Shown: positions 26,212 through 35,268, counted from the stretch's first letter. The stretch is DNA of 64,000 nucleotides from Xanthobacteraceae bacterium (GCA_019635585.1 JAHBZE010000001.1:248001-312000), one strand, 5' to 3'. The notes: a model not told the origin generated them from the letters alone. Program-made: numbers and translations.

Positions 26212-26699
26212 GCGAATTGAAACAGCACGATGTCAGCCTCACCGTGAACGGCAAGGCCGAAACGATTTCGGTTGCGCCGCGCGCGAGCCTTGCCGACGCG
26301 CTGCGCGATACGCTCGGGCTAACCGGCACCCATATTGGATGCGAACATGGCGTATGCGGCGCATGCACCGTGCTTCTCGACGGCAAGCCGGTCCGCTCCT
26401 GTCTGCTCTTCGCCGTGCAGGCGGAAGGCGCCGTCATCACCACGATCGAAGGTATCGGCGACGCACAATCCCCTCATCCCTTGCAGCGCGCCTTCAACGA
26501 ATGTCACGGTCTGCATTGCGGCTTCTGCACGCCTGGAATGATCGTGACGCTCTCCGCGTTCCTGAAAGAACATCCGCAGCCGACCAGCGATGATGTGCGC
26601 GAGGCGATCTCGGGTAATCTCTGCATGTGCACCGGCTACCAGAACATCGTGCGTTCCGCGTTACGCGCCGCCGAACTGATCGAGGGAGCCAAGTCGTGA
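26208..26699 (+). CDS. Molybdenum hydroxylase 2Fe-2S subunit (CoxS-like)
   Basis: 163 residues, normal length. The plant-ferredoxin-like cluster is coordinated by C-x4-C-x2-C plus a later Cys in GCEHGVCGACTVLLDGK. The second, alpha-helical cluster domain has HCGFCTPGM and SGNLCMCTGYQNIV near residues 102-145. It moves electrons from the molybdenum centre to FAD. Starts at GTG 26208 (GTGA overlap with the FAD gene) and ends overlapping the large subunit start, again GTGA. Confidence 0.94.
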   Translation: MSELKQHDVSLTVNGKAETISVAPRASLADALRDTLGLTGTHIGCEHGVCGACTVLLDGKPVRSCLLFAVQAEGAVITTIEGIGDAQSPHPLQRAFNECHGLHCGFCTPGMIVTLSAFLKEHPQPTSDDVREAISGNLCMCTGYQNIVRSALRAAELIEGAKS

Positions 26700-29122
26700 G
26701 CGTGAAAACGACCGTCAGCGACACCGGCCCGTGGGTCGGACAGCCGCTTCCGCGCCGCGAAGATGCCCGGCTGACGGCAGGTGCCGGTACGTTTACCGAC
26801 GACATCCGGATGCCCGGCATGCTGCACGCGGCGTTCCTACGCAGCCCACACGCGCATGCACGCATCGTCCGCATCAACGCGGATAAGGCCCGCGCGCTCA
26901 AGGGCGTTCATGCCGTCATCACCGGCGAGGATGTCGAACGGCTGACCAAGCCGATCTCGACGATTATCCCGTTCAAGATGTTTCTGCCGAACTACTGCCT
27001 TGCGGTAGATAAGGCGCGTTACGTTGGCGAGCCGGTCGCGGCCATTGCCGCCGTCGACCGTGCGACCGCCGAAGACGCCGCCGAACTGATCGAAGTGGAA
27101 TACGAGCCGCTGCCGGCGGTGGTCGACCCGTGGGAAGCGATCGAGCAGCCGCCCTCCTTCGTGTTCGACGAGATCAAAAGCAACGTCATCTGGCATGACA
27201 CTTTCTCTTACGGCGAAGTCGACGACGCGTTTTCGCGCGCTGCGCATGTTGTGTCCGACCGTTTCTCGGTGCAGCGCTATATCTCGACCGCGCTCGAAAC
27301 CATGGGTGTCATCGGCAAATGGGACAGCAGCGGCCTCACGCTCTGGTCCGCCGACCAGCGTCCCGGCTTTGCGACCCACGCGCTGACGACGGCGCTGCAA
27401 ATTCCGCACAGCCAGATCCGGCTCGTCTCGCCGTACATTGGCGGCGGTTTCGGCAACAAGCGAAAAGCCACCTACATGGTGATCGTCGCGCTACTTGCAC
27501 GCGAAGCGGATCGCCCGGTCAAGTATCTCGAAGACCGGCAGGAAAACCTCCTCGGTCTCGTACACGCCTCCAATCAGGTCATGGACCTCGAAATGGCGCT
27601 CGACGCCGATGGGAAAATTCTCGGCCTGAAGTTGCGCGATGTCGTCGATGAAGGCTCGAACGTCATTAATCCGACGCTGCACAGTATGCTCAAGTTCACG
27701 AACATGCTGAACAACTACACGATCCCGGCGGTACGCTTCGAAGGCTACGCGGTGCTGACCAACAAGTGTCATTCCGGCGCGAACCGCGGCATCGGCAAGC
27801 CCTTCATGTGTTTCGTGATCGAACGCGCCGTGGAAATGGCCGCGAAGAAGGTCGGCATCGACTCGCTCGAATTGAGACGCCGGAATTTCATTCCAGCGTC
27901 TGCGATGCCTTACGAGTCTCCGATGGGCAACGTCTACGACAGCGGCGATTTTCTCGCGACACTCGACACCGCGCTGAAAACCGCGAACTACGACGATCTC
28001 CTGAAGCAGCAGGAAGAGGCCCGCCGCGCGGGCCGCTACTTCGGCATCGGCATCGCGACCGCCGTCGAACCGAACTCGCTCAACCTTTCCGCCTATACGC
28101 TGATGACCGGGCGCACCGACACCTCGGGCGTCGGCGAAGGCGCGCTGGTGCGCATGGAAGGCGACGGCAGCGTTCGCGTGAGCTTGGGCAATACCGCGTC
28201 AGGCCAAGGCTACGAAACGGTCGTGGCCCAGATCGTCGCGGACGAACTCGGCATCCATCCGCATCGCGTGACCGTGGCGCCCGGTTTCGACTCCGCGGTC
28301 AATCCGTGGCTGCATTGTTCGGGGAGTTTCGCGAACAAGTTTTCAGGCACCGATGTCGGCGCGATCATCGAAGCCGCACGCACGATCCGTGCGAAAATCC
28401 TCCGGATTGCCGCGCATCTTACCGGCCGCAAGGCGGAGGAACTCACGATCCGCGAAGCAGCAATCTGGGTGCATGGTGCGAACGAGCCGCTCCTGCCTCT
28501 CGCCAAGGTCGCGATGACGGCGTACCGCGATCTGTTGCGCCTGCCCGAAGGCGAGATGCCGGGGCTTGAGGCGCGGCACTTCTATGTCGATCCGCAGTCG
28601 AACCTTCCGGCCATGAGCAAGGACGATAAGCGGCTCCGCTTCCAGCTCACCTTCTCCAACTCGGCGCATATTGCGGTCACTGAAGTCAATCCGGACACGG
28701 GTGCCGTGAAAATCCACCGCTACATCATCGCGCATGATTGCGGCCGCGAGATCAATCCGATGCTGGTCGAAGGCATGGTGCATGGCGCGACCACGCATGG
28801 CATCGGCGGCGCGCTCTACGAGGACCTGATCTACGACGAGAACGGCCAGATGCTGGCGGGCTCCTTCATGGATTACCTGAAGCCGACTGCACTCGACGTA
28901 CCGGAATTCGAGGTCGTGGCGCTCGAAACCCCCTCGCCGTTTACACCGCTAGGTGCCAAGGGCGTCGGCGAAGGCGGTTCGATCCCGTCGCTCGCGGCGA
29001 TCACGAACTCGGTCGAGGATGCGCTGAAGCCGCTCGGCGTCACGCTGACCGAACTTCCGCTCACGCCGAACAAAATCTGGGATGCGATCCAGAAAGCGCG
29101 CGCCGAAGGGAAAGACACCTAA
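26696..29122 (+). CDS. Molybdenum hydroxylase large (Mo-cytosine-dinucleotide/pterin) subunit, CoxL/XdhB type
   Basis: 808 residues from GTG 26696 (GTGA overlap). SPYIGGGFGNKRKATYMV (about 243-260) is the first molybdopterin-binding block, and GAKGVGEGGSIPS near 755 contains the Glu that acts as general base in this family. The loop that in true CO dehydrogenase is AYRCSFR reads SGANRGIGKPF here (about 360-370), so this is not a form-I CODH. Substrates of such enzymes include purines, N-heterocycles and aldehydes. The flanking hydantoinase, carbamoylase and urocanase-like genes point to an imidazole-derived heterocycle. The start in frame at 26627 lies inside the small-subunit gene and is rejected. 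Confidence 0.92.
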   Translation: MSVKTTVSDTGPWVGQPLPRREDARLTAGAGTFTDDIRMPGMLHAAFLRSPHAHARIVRINADKARALKGVHAVITGEDVERLTKPISTIIPFKMFLPNYCLAVDKARYVGEPVAAIAAVDRATAEDAAELIEVEYEPLPAVVDPWEAIEQPPSFVFDEIKSNVIWHDTFSYGEVDDAFSRAAHVVSDRFSVQRYISTALETMGVIGKWDSSGLTLWSADQRPGFATHALTTALQIPHSQIRLVSPYIGGGFGNKRKATYMVIVALLAREADRPVKYLEDRQENLLGLVHASNQVMDLEMALDADGKILGLKLRDVVDEGSNVINPTLHSMLKFTNMLNNYTIPAVRFEGYAVLTNKCHSGANRGIGKPFMCFVIERAVEMAAKKVGIDSLELRRRNFIPASAMPYESPMGNVYDSGDFLATLDTALKTANYDDLLKQQEEARRAGRYFGIGIATAVEPNSLNLSAYTLMTGRTDTSGVGEGALVRMEGDGSVRVSLGNTASGQGYETVVAQIVADELGIHPHRVTVAPGFDSAVNPWLHCSGSFANKFSGTDVGAIIEAARTIRAKILRIAAHLTGRKAEELTIREAAIWVHGANEPLLPLAKVAMTAYRDLLRLPEGEMPGLEARHFYVDPQSNLPAMSKDDKRLRFQLTFSNSAHIAVTEVNPDTGAVKIHRYIIAHDCGREINPMLVEGMVHGATTHGIGGALYEDLIYDENGQMLAGSFMDYLKPTALDVPEFEVVALETPSPFTPLGAKGVGEGGSIPSLAAITNSVEDALKPLGVTLTELPLTPNKIWDAIQKARAEGKDT

Positions 29123-29126
29123 CCGG

Positions 29127-29918
29127 TCAGTGCGCGACGACGGTCGTTGCCGCCGACCGGCTTTCCCAGAACACCACGCGCCGGTGAATAAGCTGGATCA
29201 ACTGGCTCGCAAGGACACCGATCGTCGCGAGAATGACGACGCAGGCGAACATCATCGCAACGTCGAAGTCGAGGCCTGCCGCCGCGATGACATGGCCGAG
29301 ACCCCGGCGCGAGGCAACGAGTTCGGCGACCACGGTGCCGAGCAGCGCCAGCACAACGCTAATCTGCAAGCCGGCAAAGATATGCCCCGCAGCCGACGGC
29401 ACTTTCACGCGCCAGAAAATCTGCCAGCGCGATGCGCCCATGGCGCGATAAAGATCGATCAGTTCCGGATTGTACGACTTCAGGCCGATCGAGGTATTCA
29501 CGAAGCACGGGAAGAAGCAGATCAGCGCCACCATCACCACTTTCGAGCCGAGATCGAAGCCGAACCAGACGACTAGGATGGGCGCGAGCGCAACTTTCGG
29601 AATCGACTGAAACGCGACGATAACCGGATAGACCGCGCGCTCAAGCACGTCGAACTCGCTGATCAGCGCGGAGAGCAGCAACGCCATAATGCAGCCGACC
29701 AGATAGCCGCTGATGATCGCGGTCACCGTGGCGACGATGTGCGGCCATAAGGTGCCGCCGATCAGGCCGCGTTGCAGCGCCTCGAGCACGGCGCCCGGCG
29801 GCGGTACGAGATATGCCGGCACCTGAAAAATCTTGATGCCGAAGTGCCAGATCAGAACCAGAATTGCGATCGTGGCAATGGGAAGCAGCAGATTGATGAG
29901 ACGCTCTTTCGTGATCAT
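29127..29918 (-). CDS. ABC transporter permease (SsuC/TauC type)
   Basis: 263 residues from ATG 29918, which has GAGG 6 nt upstream; TTG 29930 (TTGA overlap with the ATPase stop) is an alternative. Five to six TM helices and the BPD_transp EAA loop with MGASRWQIFWRVKVPSA (E-A-A-x3-G substituted by R-A-M-G-A-S). Inner-membrane channel of the importer whose ATPase and binding protein are the next genes upstream in transcription. Its end is 5 nt from the convergent molybdenum hydroxylase stop. Confidence 0.9.
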   Translation of the reverse strand: MITKERLINLLLPIATIAILVLIWHFGIKIFQVPAYLVPPPGAVLEALQRGLIGGTLWPHIVATVTAIISGYLVGCIMALLLSALISEFDVLERAVYPVIVAFQSIPKVALAPILVVWFGFDLGSKVVMVALICFFPCFVNTSIGLKSYNPELIDLYRAMGASRWQIFWRVKVPSAAGHIFAGLQISVVLALLGTVVAELVASRRGLGHVIAAAGLDFDVAMMFACVVILATIGVLASQLIQLIHRRVVFWESRSAATTVVAH

Positions 29919-29926
29919 CGAATGCC

Positions 29927-30691
29927 TCAATGCGTAAAGAGCCGCCGCAGCCGGTCGCAGGTCGCGGTGAATTCCGGTAGCGCCATGGTATCGAGACCGC
30001 GCGGACGCTGCAGCCCGATTTTTTCGACGTGAATGATCCGGCCCGGACGAGGCGAAAGCACCGCCACCCGGTCGGCCATGAACACAGCTTCGGGGATGGA
30101 GTGGGTTATAAGCACGACCGATTTTTTCGTGCGTTCGAATATTTCCTGCAGCTCGATGGTCATCTGCTCGCGTGTCAGCGCGTCGAGTGCCGCGAATGGC
30201 TCGTCCATCAAAAGTAACTGCGGATCGTGGATCAGACCGCGCGCAATCGCAACGCGCTGCTTCATGCCGCCGGAAAGCTCGTGCGGATAGTGACCGGCAA
30301 AGCCTGCGAGACCGACCATCTCAAGCAAGGCGCCGGCCTTGTCGTGCATTTCCTGCGAATACTTGCCCTGCACCCGAATCGGCTCAAGCACGTTGTCGAA
30401 CACATTCCGCCACGGCAACAGCGTCGGCTGTTGAAATACGATTCCCACATCCTGACGCGGCTTCACGATCGGCACGCCGTTCAACACTGCGCTACCCCCG
30501 CTCGGTGGCAACAGGCCAGTGACGATTTTTAACAAGGTCGATTTTCCGCAGCCGGACGGTCCCAGAATGGCGACGAACTCTCCATCCGCGACGTCGATAC
30601 TCATAGGCCCGAGCGCATCGAGCGGCCCACGGCTGGTCCGATAGGTAACGCTCACATTCTTGAGCGAAAGTTTAGCGTTGGCTTGTGACAT
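29927..30691 (-). CDS. ABC transporter ATP-binding protein (SsuB/TauB type)
   Basis: 254 residues. Walker A GPSGCGKST near residue 44, Q-loop VFQQPTLLPW, signature LSGGMKQRVAIARGL near 140, Walker B LLLMDEPFAALD near 160 and H-loop LITHSIPEAVF near 195. Powers a nitrate/sulfonate/taurine-family importer. It overlaps or abuts the permease gene and follows the binding-protein gene by about 57 nt. Confidence 0.93.
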   Translation of the reverse strand: MSQANAKLSLKNVSVTYRTSRGPLDALGPMSIDVADGEFVAILGPSGCGKSTLLKIVTGLLPPSGGSAVLNGVPIVKPRQDVGIVFQQPTLLPWRNVFDNVLEPIRVQGKYSQEMHDKAGALLEMVGLAGFAGHYPHELSGGMKQRVAIARGLIHDPQLLLMDEPFAALDALTREQMTIELQEIFERTKKSVVLITHSIPEAVFMADRVAVLSPRPGRIIHVEKIGLQRPRGLDTMALPEFTATCDRLRRLFTH

Positions 30692-30748
30692 TATTTATCC
30701 GATATGCCGCGCCCCTCGTTGAAGGAGCGCGGCATCTCATGACGGCCC

Positions 30749-31846
30749 TTACGGCTTGTAGGCCTTGGCTTTCTTGATCACGTCTTCGCGGTTGAACTTA
30801 TTATACGCATCCACGAACTGGTTCGTGTAAAGCGTATCCAGCTTGACGTCGGTGTTGTCGAGCTGACCACCCGCGCGCAAGGCAACGATCGACGACTTCC
30901 AGTCGAGTTCGCCGAAGCCACCGAGTTTCTTCGGCTCGCCCGGACGGAACGCTGTCATGTTTTTCACGCGCGCCTGGAGGACTTTAACTTCCTTCGCGAG
31001 ATTAGCGGCGGCGTCACCGGACGGACGCTGGTTCGGATAGACCTTCCAAAAAGCCTCGACGCAAGCCTGGATGTTCGCTTCGCAGGCAACGACGCCCTTG
31101 GTGACGGCGCGGCCGAAGCGTTCGATCAGCTGCGGCTTTTCCTTGATGTTCTTGTTGGTCACGGGGAAACCGTGGCTCGCGAGACCGCGGAACGCCTGCG
31201 GATATTCCAGGCGGCGGATCTTCGTGCCCTGCGACTCCATCGAGATATGCATAGTGTCGTAGAGATTAAGCGCATCGATCTGGCCGCGGCGGAGCGCGTC
31301 ATACGCCGGAACGCCCGCGCCGACCGCGATGAACTGCACCGTCGATGGATCGACGCCGGCAGCCTGCAACGCGGCCTTGGTTACCGGCACGTTGCCCCAG
31401 GTCAACGCGCCGACGCCGATCGATTTGCCCTTCAGATCGGCGAACGACTTGATCTTCGATTCGTCAAGCACCGCCATTTCCCAGATCGAGCTGCGCACGA
31501 TGTTATAGACGAAGCGGAAGTCGAAATTCGGCTTGCCGGGCTGACGCGAGATGATCAGCGGCTCGAGTACGCTGAATGCGGTGAAGATCGTTCCGTTCAT
31601 CAGCTGCGGAATGATGATGCCAGAACCCTGAAGCACCACCACATCGAACTCGACGTTCTCTTCTTTGAAGAAGCCCAGCTCCTGCGCGAAGATGAAAGGC
31701 GCAAGACCCGAATTGATTGCGACCGGCCAGGCGAAGGTAACCTTTTCCTGAGCCGATGCCGGTTGTGCCGCGAAGGCCATCGTGATCGCGGCAATGCCTG
31801 CCGCTGCGTTGCGCAGGAAGCGCGATGGTGAGAACGAAGAATTCAT
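30749..31846 (-). CDS. ABC transporter substrate-binding protein (SsuA/THI5-NMT1-like)
   Basis: 365 residues with a Sec signal peptide (basic n-region RFLRNAAAG, cleavage after QPASA-Q near residue 33). The mature protein has the type-II periplasmic binding layout of the nitrate/sulfonate/taurine or thiamine-precursor group: GLAPFIFAQELGFFKEENV, then LKGKSIGVGALTWGN. Ligand cannot be read from sequence. Its operon (urocanase-like, DUF917, GST) makes an imidazole- or sulfur-containing small molecule the likely cargo. Confidence 0.9.
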   Translation of the reverse strand: MNSSFSPSRFLRNAAAGIAAITMAFAAQPASAQEKVTFAWPVAINSGLAPFIFAQELGFFKEENVEFDVVVLQGSGIIIPQLMNGTIFTAFSVLEPLIISRQPGKPNFDFRFVYNIVRSSIWEMAVLDESKIKSFADLKGKSIGVGALTWGNVPVTKAALQAAGVDPSTVQFIAVGAGVPAYDALRRGQIDALNLYDTMHISMESQGTKIRRLEYPQAFRGLASHGFPVTNKNIKEKPQLIERFGRAVTKGVVACEANIQACVEAFWKVYPNQRPSGDAAANLAKEVKVLQARVKNMTAFRPGEPKKLGGFGELDWKSSIVALRAGGQLDNTDVKLDTLYTNQFVDAYNKFNREDVIKKAKAYKP

Positions 31847-31872
31847 TTTTTGTAGCTCCTCTGGTCAGAAAC

Positions 31873-32478
31873 TCAGTCGGTGATCATCGGGACGTAACTT
31901 GGCTGCGTTTCGACCCTGGCAATCCAGCGGCGCACCGCGGGATAGGCGCCAAGATCGTATTCACCTTCTTCGGCGAGGTGTGTGTAGGCGTAGAGGGACA
32001 TGTCCGCGATCGAATAGATGCCGCCGACCAGGTAATCCTCGCCTGCAAGATGCCGGTCGAGATGGCCGAGTGCCTTGCGCCCCATTTCCTGCAACTCGGC
32101 AATATGCGCTTCGAATTTGTCTTTCTGCTTCGCGATCGAGATGAGAAAGCGAGCGCGCGCGAGTGGCCGCACGAGATCGTACTGCTCGAACATCAGCCAC
32201 TGCATGACCTTGGCCCGGAGCCACCGATCGCCGGGAAAGAATGCGCTCCCCTCCGCGAGATAGGTCAGGATCGCATTGGACTCGAAAAGTGTGCGGCCGT
32301 CTTCGAGTTCGAGAATGGGAATGCGTCCGAGCGGATTGCGCGCGAGCATCTCCGGCGTGCGGGCTTCGCCCGCGCCGAGGTTCAACGTCACGCGCTCATA
32401 GGGAAGATTCAGCGCGCTCAGCAGCAGCCTGATCTTGTAGGCATTTCCGCTGAACCGCGACTGATAGAGCTTGAGCAT
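31873..32478 (-). CDS. Glutathione S-transferase family protein
   Basis: 201 residues from ATG 32478, with AGGAAAGG just upstream; GTG 32493 (GTGA overlap) is a possible but worse start. Thioredoxin-like N-domain MLKLYQSRFSGNAYKIRLLL with a Ser at the catalytic position, NPLGRIPILELEDG (cis-Pro) and LFESNAILTYLAE, the Glu-Ser glutathione gamma-Glu binding pair. C-domain YLVGGIYSIADMSLYAY is the usual N-capping helix. In this operon it could remove a thiol or S-methyl group, or isomerise an intermediate; unproven. Confidence 0.9.
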   Translation of the reverse strand: MLKLYQSRFSGNAYKIRLLLSALNLPYERVTLNLGAGEARTPEMLARNPLGRIPILELEDGRTLFESNAILTYLAEGSAFFPGDRWLRAKVMQWLMFEQYDLVRPLARARFLISIAKQKDKFEAHIAELQEMGRKALGHLDRHLAGEDYLVGGIYSIADMSLYAYTHLAEEGEYDLGAYPAVRRWIARVETQPSYVPMITD

Positions 32479-32489
32479 GACGCCTTTCC

Positions 32490-33617
32490 TCACGCTTCCG
32501 GATCGAGCGCGTAGCGTGCGATCTCGACCCCCATGCGCGTTTCGACTTCCGGATAGACGCCCGGATCGAGCACACCCGAACCGATCGGGAAGTTGCGCTT
32601 GCTTGCAATGATGATCGCTACCGGCGTTCGTGGCTCGAGCTCGGAGATCGAGAGCGCATCGCCGCGCTGCGGATCGACGGTCGCGATCAGATCCGGAAAG
32701 GTCGCGATACGCTCGCCGTCGCGCGACAGGGTCATGTATTCGTTACAAATACCGAGCAGAAGTTCACTTTGCCCACAACGGACGCGGACCTCGCCGGTCT
32801 CGAAGCCGTCCTTATAAGCGACTGCCTTCTCGGAAACGACGCCGATGCCTGCGAGCGTACCGCGCGTGAAATCGACGATCGCCTCGATGCGCCGTTCACC
32901 GTTTGCCTCCGCCTCGATCATGCGTTGTCCGAGAGCGAGTTGAAACGAAATCGCGCCAACCGCGCCATGCTCGCGCACCCAGGAAACTGACAGCGGGCCG
33001 CGCGCGGCCATGATCAGTCCATCATTCTGAACCGCCGCATGACGCATCAAGCTCGAGGTGACGGCGATGTTTCCTTCTGCAACGACGCGAATGCGGCTTC
33101 CGCTTCCGCCATGACCGCCCGCGCCCGCCTGCGTGATCGTGAGATCGGGGCGCGCGGCAAAACCCATCCCGCCCATCTTGACGGTCGGATGCCCGCGGCC
33201 GTTCGCAGCGACGTCCGCAACCGGCACGCCCAGATGCGCCGCCTGAAGCCACGCGTAGAAGCCGGGCACATGACCCGGGATAACACCGGCAGGCTTCAGC
33301 CCGGTGCTGCGCATCAAAAGCTTTGCCGCCTCGATGCAATCTTCCGGACCGACATTTTTCGCCTGTCCCGGCGCGCCGACGCCGGTCGCAACGATCAGTT
33401 GGCCACTATCTTCGAGTTCATCTATCGAGGCGAAGCGCACCTCCCCTTTGGCTAGGGCTGCTTCACCAATCTGGCGGTGCCGCACGACCGAAGAGCGGCC
33501 GCTTCCGCCCGCCGAAAGCAGCAGGCCGGCTTCGAGCGCGGCCTCCAGCATCGCCTTGCCAGCGACGCGTTCGGACAACTGCGCCGCCACGCGGCTAAAA
33601 TCCAAGGCCATACTCAT
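32490..33617 (-). CDS. DUF917 / S-methyl-thiohydantoin-desulfurase-family protein
   Basis: 375 residues. The N-terminal stretch AGLLLSAGGSGRSSVV replaces the L-G-T-G-G-G-G usual in DUF917, followed by ATGVGAPGQAKN, VIPGHVPGFYAWLQAAHLG and PVADVAANGRGHPTVKMGGMG, matching the order of family blocks. From memory, Pfam PF06032, once DUF917, is now named for S-methyl thiohydantoin desulfurase. Such proteins are commonly next to hydantoinases. Start ATG 33617 (or the second Met at 33611) overlaps the urocanase-like gene by 17-23 nt, so the two are tightly coupled. Family call is good; the exact reaction is inference. Confidence 0.75.
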   Translation of the reverse strand: MSMALDFSRVAAQLSERVAGKAMLEAALEAGLLLSAGGSGRSSVVRHRQIGEAALAKGEVRFASIDELEDSGQLIVATGVGAPGQAKNVGPEDCIEAAKLLMRSTGLKPAGVIPGHVPGFYAWLQAAHLGVPVADVAANGRGHPTVKMGGMGFAARPDLTITQAGAGGHGGSGSRIRVVAEGNIAVTSSLMRHAAVQNDGLIMAARGPLSVSWVREHGAVGAISFQLALGQRMIEAEANGERRIEAIVDFTRGTLAGIGVVSEKAVAYKDGFETGEVRVRCGQSELLLGICNEYMTLSRDGERIATFPDLIATVDPQRGDALSISELEPRTPVAIIIASKRNFPIGSGVLDPGVYPEVETRMGVEIARYALDPEA

Positions 33618-35208
33618 CTTTCACCTTCCGCGCCGTGTCGTAACCGGCGTCGGCATGACGAAGCACGCCGATGCCGGTGTCGCCATCGAGCGCGCACTTC
33701 AACCGCTCGGCAGCTTCCGGCGTGCCGTCGGCAACGACCGTCTGCCCGGCACTCTGCAACTTGTCTGTATTGGAATGAACGGCGACGAGATCGGCGCCGT
33801 TCGAACAGGACAGCATCGCGTTCAGCAGCGGCCAGTCGGAAATCGCGTCGCTGCCGTCCTTCATCTTCTCGGTTTCGCGGAACGGATTTGCGACCGAGCC
33901 CGCATCGAGATGATCGCGCGTAAACGCGATCGGCGCAGATATTTCCTTGCGGGCGATCGCTTCGTTTACGAGCAGCGCGAGCCGGCTCCGCTCGGTATGG
34001 CCGAGCCAGCCGATGCGCGCGGGCAATCCTTGAAACGGCGCATATTTCTGCGCCAGCGGAATCCACTGGCTGATCGGATGGTTGGACGAAAAGGTCTTCA
34101 GAATGATGTCGTCGATCCGATGGATGTCGGAGGGCTCACCCGAAACGGCGATCCAGCGGAACGGACCGATGCCTTCGCAAAACAGCGGACGGATAAAGAG
34201 CGTGACGAACGAGTCGAGGTTCAGCGCTTCGGGAATCCCTGCGTCGGCCGCACGCAAGCGCAGCGAGTTTCCATATTCAAAAGTCAGCGCACCGCGCTTC
34301 TTGAACTCAAGAATCGCGTTCACGTGCGTGCGTAATGTTTCTTCCGATTTCTTCCGGAGCGCCTGCGGATCGCTTTTGGAAAGCGCGGCGGCTTCCGCCG
34401 CGTTCATACCGAGCGGGACATAACCGCGGTACGGATCGACCATGCACTGGTCCGTGAGGATATCGGGAGCGAAGCCGAGCTCCAGCAATCGCGGATAGAT
34501 TGCGGCAACATTGCCGACGAGGCCGACCGACGCGCCTTCGCCGGCTGCCTTCGCCTGCTCGATCCATTGCAGCGCTTCGTCGATCTTGTCCGTCATGCGA
34601 TCGCAGAAGCCCTGGTCAACGCGACGCCTGATCTTCGCCGGTTCGACTTCGACGACGAGCGTCGCGGCACCGGCCATCTTGCCGGCGAGCGGCTGCGCGC
34701 CGCTCATGCCGCCGCAGCCCGCGGTCAGAATGACGCGGCCCGCGAGCGTGCCGCCGAAGTACTGCTGCCCGGCGGCGGCGAAGCTTTGATAAGTTCCTTG
34801 AAGGATTCCCTGGCTGCCGATGTATTGCCACGCAGCCGCGGTCATGCCCGGCAGGATCGTCAGACCTTGCTGCTCATACCTGAGGAAATTTTCATCACTT
34901 GCCCAACGGCCGACCACGTTACCGTTGGCCATGATCACCATCGGCGCACGCGCGTGCGTGCGAAACGTCCCGATCGGCTTTCCGGACTGCACAATCAGCG
35001 TCTGGTCCGCTTCCAGATTCTTCAGCGCAGCGACAATCTGATCGAAACTCTTCCAATCGCGCGCCGCTTTTGCGCGCGACATATAGATCACGAGTTCGTC
35101 CGGGTTCTCGCCATTCTCGAGATTGTTCTCGAGCAAACGAAGCAGCGTCTCGGCGCGCCAGTTCTTGCACCGAAGTTGCGTTCCACGCTGCGCTGTAATC
35201 TTCACCAC
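33595..35208 (-). CDS. Divergent urocanase paralogue (urocanate hydratase fold, altered active site)
   Basis: About 537 residues from GTG 35208 (GTG 35205 equally possible; the frame is open to TTG 35268 but that abuts the palindromic operator). Clearly a urocanase along its length: RGTQLRCKNW, IGSQGILQGTYQSFAAAG, NAD-binding GCGGMSGAQPLAGKMAGA, RPLFCEGIGPFRW, RDHLDAGSVANPFRETE, GVLRHADAGYD. But the family catalytic Cys in G-L-P-A-R-I-C-W is Gly (GLPARIGWLG; codon 34009-34011), TDQTSAHDPLNGYLP is TDQCMVDPYRGYVP, and the HHGGGVGMGFSQH loop is VHSNTDKLQSAG (33745-33780). It should still bind NAD+ and hydrate a urocanate-like acid, not necessarily urocanate. No hutHIG neighbours. Confidence 0.88.
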   Translation of the reverse strand: MVKITAQRGTQLRCKNWRAETLLRLLENNLENGENPDELVIYMSRAKAARDWKSFDQIVAALKNLEADQTLIVQSGKPIGTFRTHARAPMVIMANGNVVGRWASDENFLRYEQQGLTILPGMTAAAWQYIGSQGILQGTYQSFAAAGQQYFGGTLAGRVILTAGCGGMSGAQPLAGKMAGAATLVVEVEPAKIRRRVDQGFCDRMTDKIDEALQWIEQAKAAGEGASVGLVGNVAAIYPRLLELGFAPDILTDQCMVDPYRGYVPLGMNAAEAAALSKSDPQALRKKSEETLRTHVNAILEFKKRGALTFEYGNSLRLRAADAGIPEALNLDSFVTLFIRPLFCEGIGPFRWIAVSGEPSDIHRIDDIILKTFSSNHPISQWIPLAQKYAPFQGLPARIGWLGHTERSRLALLVNEAIARKEISAPIAFTRDHLDAGSVANPFRETEKMKDGSDAISDWPLLNAMLSCSNGADLVAVHSNTDKLQSAGQTVVADGTPEAAERLKCALDGDTGIGVLRHADAGYDTARKVKDEYGLGF

Positions 35209-35268
35209 AAACCGGATTCCCGTCTGCCGATAGAGCAAAGGATGAGATGACGTCCATTGCCAAAGCAA

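Noticed and set aside
26696-29122. Calling the molybdenum hydroxylase a carbon monoxide dehydrogenase
   Set aside because: The AYRCSFR active-site loop is absent and there are no coxD/E/F/G maturation genes next to it.
33595-35208. Calling the urocanase-like gene hutU of a histidine-utilisation operon
   Set aside because: No hutH, hutI, hutG or hutC nearby, and the active-site Cys and HHGGG loop are missing.
35209-35268. Longer start (TTG 35268) for the urocanase-like gene
   Set aside because: It would abut the palindromic operator and leave no room for a ribosome-binding site or leader; urocanases usually begin close to the RGTxLxCK block.
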